A stretch of 64,000 nucleotides of DNA from Corbicula japonica. Its lineage: Eukaryota; Mollusca; Bivalvia; Venerida; Cyrenidae. Location: contig JAZAYU010000081.1 in the NCBI GenBank assembly GCA_038501625.1, forward strand, positions 372,001 to 436,000, written 5' to 3'. The position numbers and the translations under genes were made by a program. Shown piece by piece: positions 55,592-64,000 of this stretch. The stretch's first letter is position 1. Every line of letters starts with the position of its first letter. Under the pieces are notes generated by a model that had not been told where the DNA came from, did no database searches, and saw nothing but the letters and a program-made list of their open reading frames with translations.

Positions 55592-58500
55592 ATTTTAAAA
55601 CTTTTGTGACAACTTCCCTGCTCGAGGATTTGTATGTAATATACATGGGTTTAGGCAGTAGCGGATAGCTTCGGAGAGTATGGGATAGTAATGTAAGTCA
55701 CTGATGGGGCTTCTTAAACCAATCCAAAAATTGTATTTTTATTATTACATGTACTGAAACATGTTCAGGGGTTTATTAAAATAAAAATCAATACCATTTG
55801 AACTTGATTAAACTGGGAAAACGCTGCTAACTGTAATAGAAGAAAATCATGACACAATAGGTCATAAAAAAATTAACACAGATAAATGAATTGCATTTTA
55901 AGGTAATACTAATTACAGAATGGATTTTAGTAATACTAAAAACCAATCACGAAGAAATCAAATGGAATATACAGTATTATCATATCAAAAAGCTTAGTAA
56001 AAATATCTTTATTTACTGGCGGTAACTACTTTGTGGCTAGAAAAACTAGGATTTTTTTCTTACACAGGTCATTCATTATGTTTATGTATGCGAGTTCTCA
56101 AACCAAAAAAAACAACAGAACAATGAAATGAAAGACCTCTACAAAACGGAAGGCTGTGGAAACATTCTATTCGAAAAGTGGCAAAACTGAAAAAGAAATG
56201 GAGAAGTCAATGATCAACCCATCAGCACACCTGACTCAGGTGTTCTTATACGGTTTCAGTTGAAAGCGCTGTAAGAATTTCTTCAGGGTCACCCATTCAT
56301 TGATACATAAATATCTACAGTTACAGTATATTCACTATATTGCATTCTATTAGTTCAATTGTTAATCTTCACAACACATCATACCTAACTTTAAACTCGC
56401 CTCTGACAGCGATCTGACAGATCAAGCTGATTTGGAGACGATCCCCTTAAGTAGCATACATATGCAATCCGTTACTGACAACGTGCATGGTAGTTATTTA
56501 TATCTCTGTTTGGTGACAATTTGAAGGTTTATAAACAAATGCTTTTTATAAGTGATAAAAGGTTTATTTATACACCAAACCAAACCATATTCTTTGAAAG
56601 TTTACAGGCTTATGATATAAAACTTCATGTTTATTGTTCTTTTCATGAAGTAAAAACACGGTGTAGGTATCGGCTCCCGATTGCCTCGTTCTATTTCGTT
56701 TAAGATAAACTCTCATTGCAAAATTTGAAATCAAAACAAAATACATGAAAGTGAAGAGGAGAATTCACTCTTTCTGTTGGTATAATTGTTAATTATTCTA
56801 ATTGTATAAATAAAGAAAATGACCAAGAAAAGAAATGGGCTATTCGCTATACCCCGAAATCCGCTACTGCCTTAACAACTGTTAGACTCTTTCTCCGTCG
56901 TTATCAGAAAATAAACGACTGTTGTAAACCAAAAACTAGAGGCCTCTGATTGGCTGCTGGATGACGTCACCCATGTTTCTGTATCTATTTTAAAATTTCC
57001 TCTCCAGCTTCTTATCAACAAAGCCTATTGCTCATCACAATAATTCATGACAAAACTTGAGATAATTACCAAGCATGATCGAGTAAATGTGCACCATTTG
57101 TGGTAAAGAAAAGAAGAAGTACAGCTTATTTTTTATTAACCAGCAACTAGAAGGTGTTAACAGTGCACTGAACGACATGATACGGCTCACATTGTGCATC
57201 AGTTGTGCAACTTGATGGTTTAACATATCTCAGTAAAGTAGGCATTCCAAACATATATATGGCAATAAATCAGTGACCGGGTTAAGTTGCATCAAATTGC
57301 TATCAGCAACCCTAATGGGATAACGTTAACATGCATCTTGTTATATGACTCCGAGTTCGTTGTAAATCTTACACTAACTGGTGTTGAGTTGTTAATCTCC
57401 AGCACAATGTACTTGTAAACGTGGGGAATACCGCCTATTTTAAACCTCGAGGAAAGATAACTGTAGCTCGCTAAGGATTCTCTGGCGACTATAATCGCCA
57501 GACAAAATTGGTTTACTACTGTCTGCTTGTCTGATGAAGTACAGACATGCGCAGTGAAACAGTCAAAACAACTGTTGCCATGTCGGTTCTTTGTTTCCAT
57601 TGCGCGTTTAAGAAATGATATTTAGCAACCAGTCAAAAATTGATCTCGGTCATTTCTTTCTTGACATTTTAAAAAGCGTCCAGAGAAAAGACTCGAAATT
57701 TCTTACAATTTAACGATTTTTATATATTCTCTAAAAGTAAGTAAAATCTGTCAATAAAGTTTTTAATACAAGATGCTGATTCCAACACTAAAACACCTAG
57801 GACCTATTTTGACGCTGCCCAATTTTGAAGCCTTAATTGTTTTCATCTCTATTTCATTGAATATAATATCTAATGATGTAATTTTCTACCAAACTGCTAA
57901 CAAATGGTGTTCGTATTATTTTCTATCATAAATGTGTATAGAAATTGATTCCATGAAGTTTTTACAAGGTTTTAATTGTTTACCTTCATTTTTATTAGAA
58001 ATTCTTAATGCACTTTTTTACCTACATTGATAAATCCAAAATTTTATTATGTAAGCAAGAAAAGTAAGAACTATATGCACAACTGAAGCTCTCATACACT
58101 TGCAGAGTTGGTAAGGTATGAATTGCAGTATGTGTATGTGTTTTAAGATCAGTAAACACTGTTCCAAGTACATATACTTCTTATATTGTTTTTTAATATT
58201 TATTGTTCTTTGCTTGATAATTTTAAGTGTCTATGAAGCTTTATTTTAAAAGTATGGTGAATCTAAAGAGCAAACAATTATGCTGAAAATATTTTATTGC
58301 ATGTAGGCAATCAGAAGACAAAACGTTTATTTATTTGAATAATTACATTGGTATCTGGTGACACTCATTTGAGAGCCCATTGACACGATGTCTGACCTTT
58401 ATTAAAAAATATCTTGTTTTTATCAGCTAGCTAAAACAGATCTTTGACAATCATAAAATACACACTTTATTTTATTTCTTTTGACTCAGAATTTACAAAG

Positions 58501-60206
58501 AGAGAGTGCAAAACATAAAAATAAGGAATTTATACTGTATACACTAGAGAGAATTATTTGATGCATCATCTAAGCAAAGGCGTCAAAACTGGGCACTGTC
58601 AACAAATACAGGTCCCCCAAGGGTCTACATCGGGAAGTTGTCTTTTAAATTTTATAAGCCATTTATTGACATTTTTGTATTATATTTCAATAAAGAAGAG
58701 ATGACTTCAGTTAGAAAACAGTAAAACTTCTATCTGAATGGTAAATTTAAAAAAATAATTTGGCTATTATGCTTAAGGGCGTCAAAACTGGTTACTCGAG
58801 GATATAATTTTTCGGCCAAGACATTTTCAGCATTTCCTGGTGTCATGTATTTTGACTCACTTAAGCTTGAAAATTCTTGGGACATTTTAATCCCAAGATG
58901 CTTCAACTCCAACCCTGAGACATTTCGACCAAAATTCGTTGGGAAATTTCGACTCCAAGAAGTTATACAAATTATTGTTTAAAATAATTATGTGTATACT
59001 TGAACCCCACTGTACCGGTGGCTCCACGGTACCGGTGTAAACAAAATATCGTGAGTTTTGTTCGCCGAAGCGCCACCTGCTGTTTGTTTACTTCAACAAG
59101 CTTGAGTGACTTTTGCTCCTCAACCATAATATTTAATATGCGCTACAATGGAGAAGTGTCTAGAGAATATTAAAACATCAACCTTATACACTAATTTTTC
59201 TTTCTTAAATCCGTATGTTATGATCTCCTAATAAGTCCCAATATAATTTATCTTCATTTGCAAACAAATACAACATTTTTTACTGCCTAAATCCAGTTTG
59301 ATAGCTACTGACGTCATTTTTCATTGAGGAAAAGTCATGTGACACCATTGTAATCATTATTGGCGGGAAATAATTTGGATAATTTTACCATTACACCGGT
59401 CACATGGCGTGACCTAGATTACTAATAGTAAATAAGGCTGCCATTGTTTATATCCGTGAATGATAAATTGTGAAAGTAATAGAAAAAATTTTTTGAAGAA
59501 ATTATCAGATCAGATATTGATCAAGATATTGAGTTTGAATTTTTATCAGTTGTGTTTTGGTTCTTGTGATTTATTTACATCTTCAATAAGTGCATCATGG
59601 GGAACCAGGCTACATAGATTTGTCGAAGGGGTCAAAGTTACTCAAACTGTCTCAGTGGTCGAAATGTCCGGGCCAAACAGTCTTTAGGTCGAAAATTATG
59701 TGTTGGGTCAAAACGTCTGGTATTCACACTAAAACATATGCTGAGTAATTTGTCACAAATCTTACAAAAGCCCAGTTTATTTCACAGACACCCGTGTTTA
59801 GGGTTCCTTTTCTGGCTCCAGTTGTCAGTAGAGCTGTATAGCCTTGGTTTCAGCAAAAAGTTTAGTTTCAGCAAATAAACATGCCGTCTGTATAACAAGA
59901 TGCAACTACTCAGAAAACAAGATATCCCTGGCGTAAAAAAAACTAACATTTTTCTGTATCCTAAATAAGTAAAGATAACAATGTAAACTTGTCACAGAAA
60001 AAAACTGGATCCCAATTGTACGTGTATTTCAAAGATAAAATCGTACAGAATAATTATTGATAAATTGCCATTACTAAATCTTCTTTTTAACTTTCCATTG
60101 GCACCAGTAACATAAATCTGTCTATTTACATAGTGATAACATTCAAATCTATTATCAACAGTTATATTTAAAGTTTAAAGTATCTTTATAATTCTATATT
60201 TTTCAG
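55592..60206. other. Intergenic region and presumed first intron/5' region of TXNL4A
   Basis: AT-rich with no recognised gene. A possible noncoding first exon of TXNL4A would end at a donor such as TAAAA|GTAAGTA near 57737, but this is a guess. Segments at 58780-58960 and 59620-59720 share phrases like TCGAAATGTC and GTCAAAA, suggesting a decayed repeat. Minus-strand frames at 57035-57226 and 57292-57600 have no known resemblance. Confidence 0.45.
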
Positions 60207-60229
60207 GTGAAAACAACTAGAAAAAAAAC

Positions 60230-60658
60230 ATGTCTTATATGTTACAACATCTACACAATGGTTGGCAGGTGGACCAAGCCATTCTATCCGAGGAGGACCG
60301 TGTTGTCATTGTCCGATTTGGACACGACTGGGACCCTACATGCATGGTCATGGATGAAACTTTGTACAAATGTGCAGAGAAGATGAAAAACTTTGCCATC
60401 ATTTTCCTTGTTGACATTACTGAGGTGCCGGACTTTAACAAGATGTACGAGTTGTATGACCCATGTACTTGTATGTTCTTCTACAGAAACAAGCATATAA
60501 TGATTGACTTGGGAACAGGTAACAACAACAAGATAAACTGGGCCATGGAAGATGTGCAGGAGTTCATAGATATTGTTGAGACAATTTACAGAGGTGCAAG
60601 GAAAGGCAGAGGTCTTGTCATCTCACCAAAAGATTATTCTACCAAATACAGATACTGA
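60230..60658 (+). CDS. TXNL4A: TXNL4A / DIM1, U5 snRNP 15-kDa protein, complete in one exon (142 aa)
   Basis: DIM1 is a thioredoxin-fold component of the U5 snRNP and U4/U6.U5 tri-snRNP, needed for spliceosome activation in the nucleus. The 142-codon frame has the family's exact length and near-invariant sequence: MSYMLQHLHNGWQVDQAILS, VRFGHDWDPTCMVMDE, FLVDITEVPDFNKMYELYDP, MIDLGTGNNNKINWAMED, and the C-terminus GLVISPKDYSTKYRY. The two characteristic Cys contexts, DPTCM and DPCTC, are present; the second has Cys where human has Val. A splice acceptor (TATTTTTCAG|GTGAAA, exon from 60207) lies 23 bp before the ATG, so a noncoding first exon upstream is likely. It diverges from NDUFA9. Confidence 0.97.
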   Translation: MSYMLQHLHNGWQVDQAILSEEDRVVIVRFGHDWDPTCMVMDETLYKCAEKMKNFAIIFLVDITEVPDFNKMYELYDPCTCMFFYRNKHIMIDLGTGNNNKINWAMEDVQEFIDIVETIYRGARKGRGLVISPKDYSTKYRY

Positions 60659-60717
60659 TTTTGTGTTAGTTGGAATATTTTGTATGTATTTGTATGTGTT
60701 AATGAGATACAATGCTG

Positions 60718-60944
60718 AACCCTTTACTCCATATGTATGTTTTTTTCACATTACAATCAAGGTAGATCCACATGTCATGAGCTGGTACATCCATACCATA
60801 TGATCAGATCTACACTTGTCACTTTTAGGTCAGAAATAACCTAGTAATGAATCTTAAACATTGTAGATCCTGATCAGATGACATTGATGTGCCTAGGCTG
60901 TTTGCCTTCAGGATAACAGTCGTACCGATGGAGTAATTGGTTAG
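60718..60944. mobile_element. MITE family A copy just downstream of TXNL4A
   Basis: AACCCTTTACTCCATATG to GATGGAGTAATTGGTTAG. It begins only 60 bp after the TXNL4A stop codon, so it may be part of the mRNA. Confidence 0.8.
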
Positions 60945-61176
60945 TGGTTATAAAACAGATCTCTGCGTCTAATTGGTTCCATTTGAACTAAGATCACACA
61001 GTAAATTTAAGAGCATTTTCAAAACTCTAGCTTTTGATTGGTTAGATACGAGACTGGACTGGTAGAAGTGGGAGTATGGTGTTTCTTTTTTGTTATTTAA
61101 TACATGCTGATATGTGAAATTTTGGTACATGTATAAATGAGTATTGTAAAATGTAAATTTATACTGTGTATAAAAT

Positions 61177-61182
61177 AATAAA
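61177..61182 (+). terminator. Candidate poly(A) signal of TXNL4A
   Basis: AATAAA about 520 bp after the stop codon, in an AT-rich stretch. It is beyond a family A MITE (60718-60944) that would then lie in the 3' UTR. Confidence 0.45.
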
Positions 61183-61544
61183 TATATGTGTAGTATAGTT
61201 TTATTAAGCCTTGAGGGTATATTCTAAACAGAAAGAGGAATCTAGAAAACATTTCAGCTTCATGACCAAAGTAATCAAAAAATAATTATTCCAGTGTTCA
61301 GTAGTTGTATACATACAAGGTCGATGCTTTTCAAGAAATAATTAATAGTATAATAGCTGCTTATGATTATTATAGAACACATTACTTTGTATTGAGTTGT
61401 ATAAGTTTTTTCCAGAGGTTTCACTGTACTTGTATTTGTGAATATGCTGTATTTTTGATATGTGTTATTTAGAAGAAAACAAAGTGAATTTCTTAAGAAC
61501 TCAAATAACCTCAGAAGATTGTAGATTTGTATGTACATCTCCTT

Positions 61545-61793
61545 TTAAACCTTTACTCCGTATATACCGGGTAAACACTTTTATATGTGTGCATCCAGTG
61601 TAGATCCAGATCTGCTGGCATATCTGTGCCATCTGATCAGGCTCTCTACTGGTTGCATCTTGGTCAGAAATAATTTAATACATCAAACAGCAATTAGTAC
61701 AGAACCTGATCAGATGGCACAGATGTGCCAGCTAATCTCAATCTACACTGCCGGGCCAAGCGTTAAAGGTGTATATATGGAGGACAGGGTTAA
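61545..61793. mobile_element. MITE family A copy
   Basis: TTAAACCTTTACTCCG to ATGGAGGACAGGGTTAA, containing GTGTAGATCCAGATCTGC and GGTCAGAAATAATTTA. The 81-codon frame over it is a repeat artefact. Confidence 0.84.
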
Positions 61794-61880
61794 AGTCTTC
61801 CATACAGCAATTTCAGAGTTCAGATGTTAGCAGTAACTGTTCATTTGTACATACGATAATCAGAGCATAATTAGTATGAA

Positions 61881-62124
61881 TTAACCCTTCCCTCCATGCA
61901 TACACCTTTAAGTCATGGGCGAACAGTTTAGATCCAGATCAGCTGGCAAATCCATGCTGTTTGATCAGGATCTGCACTGTTAATTTTTTTTTATTTGTTA
62001 CGTTATTTTTGACCAAAATGCGACCAGTGCAGATCCTAATCAGATGGCACAGATTTGCCATCTGATCTAGATCTACACTGGTTGCACATGCATAAAAAGG
62101 TGTATATGTGGAGGAAAGGGTTAA
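61881..62124. mobile_element. MITE family A copy, well preserved
   Basis: TTAACCCTTCCCTCCATG to TGGAGGAAAGGGTTAA, 244 bp, with all four GATC-containing boxes. A further left-end fragment starts near 62237. Confidence 0.87.
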
Positions 62125-62568
62125 TCATGCTTTAAGTAAATGATGTCAAACATTTACACATTTCTTCTCAAAAATTTTCTAGTAATAAAAATTTTGAATA
62201 ATTTTTGTGTATAGTTTTTATGAACAGCATTTGTCTTAACCCTTTCCTGCATGTATTTGCCTTTATTGGATGGGCAGAAAGTTTAAATTCAGATCAGTCA
62301 GCACATCTGTACCTTCTTATTACCTGGACACTCCTATGCTGAAAACTTACACACAACTTCTGTGAGAGCATTGATATTTATTTGCTTGACATTTTATGGT
62401 TAACAGTATTCAACAGCTTTTTTAATTGGTTTTAAATTTCATAATATGCAAATTTATGTGTAATGTTTACATAAAATTCTATATTTTGAGGGGCTTTTAA
62501 ATTTAAATGTGGACTGTTCTGTCCACAAAGATAAGTACTCCACTCCATTCCATGAATACTAAGTACTG

Positions 62569-62700
62569 GGCCCAGGATCATAAAAGTAAAACTGGAGCAT
62601 ATGATTGGCTGAAATGGCGACAAGTTGCTTGGCAAAAAACAATCAGATGCTTGAGATTTGAGACTGGTCTCCAAACTTAGATTTATGATCTTTGGCTCTG
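62569..62700. mobile_element. MITE family B copy
   Basis: GGGCCCAGGATCATAAAAGTAAAACTGGAGC at the left, AATCAGATGCTTGAGATTTGAGACTGGTCTCC and ATTTATGATCTTTGGC at the right. Part of the left arm is deleted. Confidence 0.75.
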
Positions 62701-63212
62701 GAAGCATCTGACTTGATCTGGAGCATTTACCTTTTAGCAATTTCTTCAGTGAGGATAATACTGTCGTATGCAACATTTACATAGGAGAAGTACAATTATC
62801 TGATTATAAAACATTGCAAATGCCAAATATTTATCATCATTAATTAAATTAATTTATGTGCCGGGTCAGATAATAAAGATTTCCCGAAAGGGGGGTTCGT
62901 TTCGGGAGAGTATTGGGTAAGTAACATGATAATTTCCAACTTTCTGGCAAAAATCTCTATTAAAAATAAATTACTGCCCAAAAAGTGGTTTCGAGCAATC
63001 CCACTGAACCCCAGGTTCCAACTGACCCCGGAGACGAGCGAAATTTCCAAAAACAACTCATTTTGACTCCAACAATTTAAGCTGAAGGGTCATTATTTTC
63101 CTTGAAATAAAGCGGATATTATGCGATAAATTGGCTGATTCTTTTAAATAAAATGATGAAGATGACCGTTTAGATTCAGCAGCTAGTCGAACCCCTGATC
63201 CGGTAACATATA

Positions 63213-63446
63213 CTAGTGTCCAAAAGAAACGATACCACTTGTTTGCAAAGACATACAATGAAACCAAACGGCTACAGAACATTTAGATTGATCTAATGCA
63301 TTGAAGAGACCTTTTAACAGCAACATTCATGTGTACACAAATTTAATTTGATCTATCCTGTACAAGTATAAACAGAATTTAAAGATGGGTCAGGTCTAAA
63401 AAGAACATTTTATTGAAATGTTGGTATCGTTTCTTTTGGACACAAG
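63213..63446. mobile_element. Mariner-type MITE (234 bp, TA target site)
   Basis: The terminal inverted repeats CTAGTGTCCAAAAGAAACG and, inverted at the right, CTTGTGTCCAAAAGAAACG continue to GATACCA. TA flanks both sides (63211-63212 and 63447-63448). No coding capacity. Confidence 0.85.
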
Positions 63447-63821
63447 TATATTTACATGAACACCATAATGGACTGCCTCAAACTAAATAAAATTGATCAG
63501 TAGCGGCTACTACAACAGTTAAGCTTTGAACTCTCGAGCTTCTTCCTTTTGTTATTGGGCTCTTTAAGTATCAACATGTATTCCCACGTGGGTAAAATTT
63601 CAATGAATATTTTCAATTAATATTGACTGACACTGGCAAATCGATCAATGAGTAAACTGCTGAATTGCCCATTCTACAAAGGTCTTCTCAACATTAAAAT
63701 CGTTGTTGTAATGTATCAGACTCAAGTTTAGTGCAGTTTTAGCTGGTCTGTTCAAAGTTATAACGATTATCTTGTCTTGAACTTTAGTGACCGGTTAAAA
63801 GAAAAATATTGACCTTTAATC

Positions 63822-63972
63822 AGGGCTGAATATTATAATACTGAGAATGGAGACCAGTCTCAAATCTTAAGCATCTGATTGGCTGAAATTAAAAAAGGCT
63901 TCATTTCAGCAAATAAGATCATTGTCATTTGAGACTGGTCTCTGTTATCAGTTTTGTAATCTTGAAGCCTGT
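63822..63972. mobile_element. MITE family B copy at the right edge
   Basis: CAGGGCTGAATATTATAATACTGAGAATGGAGACCAGTCTC is answered by TTCAGCAAATAAGATC, TTTGAGACTGGTCTCTG and GTTTTGTAATCTTGAAGCC, a near-complete hairpin. Confidence 0.82.
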
Positions 63973-64000
63973 CTGCAGATGCTGAGGCTGGTATTGGTCT

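Noticed and set aside
57292..57600. 102-codon minus-strand ORF beginning METKNRHGNS
   Set aside because: No domain, no splice or neighbour support, and it lies in a region expected to be TXNL4A upstream DNA. I could not exclude a real exon but cannot support one.

Overview
This window is eukaryotic nuclear DNA from an animal, most likely a bivalve mollusc. It is AT-rich, its genes are split into short exons by long introns with GT..AG borders, there are no bacterial-type operons, and most of the sequence is repeats and transposons of kinds common in bivalves. The species cannot be fixed from the sequence. I assembled exon structures by eye from splice sites, reading phase and recognised protein families; no alignment was run.

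Four real genes are visible. (1) Minus strand, about 1759-6619: the N-terminal half of V-type H+-ATPase subunit C (7 coding exons, 213 codons plus 2 nt); the rest lies left of the window. (2) Plus strand, 23477-35676: an 8-exon gene for a 420-residue adenylate-kinase-like protein with a degenerate active site, a predicted N-myristoylation signal and a C-terminal extension I do not recognise. (3) Minus strand, 40638-54329: a complete 11-exon NDUFA9 (mitochondrial complex I, 403 residues). (4) Plus strand, 60230-60658: TXNL4A/DIM1 (U5 snRNP 15 kDa protein, 142 residues) with its coding sequence in one exon. Genes 2 and 3 converge, and 3 and 4 diverge. They are ordinary housekeeping-type genes with no evident shared pathway.

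The accessory content is the more unusual part. At 11539-15064 lies a 3.5-kb miniature Polinton/Maverick-like element: ~353-bp terminal inverted repeats (TIRs) beginning AG, a 6-bp target duplication GGAAAG, two small ORFs (one resembling a Polinton structural protein) and three tandem-repeat blocks. At 15985-20830 three layers are nested: a satellite-like repeat interrupted by a TA-flanked mariner-like element, itself interrupted by a Penelope-like reverse transcriptase element. Two further truncated copies of that Penelope-like element lie at 21025 and 54961, the latter with a 9-bp target duplication. Four non-autonomous elements (25112, 33132, 51383, 52772) have TIRs starting CAG and 5-bp target duplications, which suggests hAT-like elements. 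One sits exactly inside an older hairpin MITE, and another carries a potential alternative first exon for NDUFA9.

Two MITE families saturate introns and intergenic DNA. Family A is about 240 bp, bounded by TTAACCCTTTACTCC and its reverse complement. Family B is a 110-170 bp hairpin. Tandem arrays occur at 1-900 (about 145 bp, with nuclear-receptor-like half-sites), 31520-32790 (about 155 bp), 42355-43151 (G-rich, edged by pentamers) and 43260-44460 (about 170 bp). No tRNA, rRNA or CRISPR was found.
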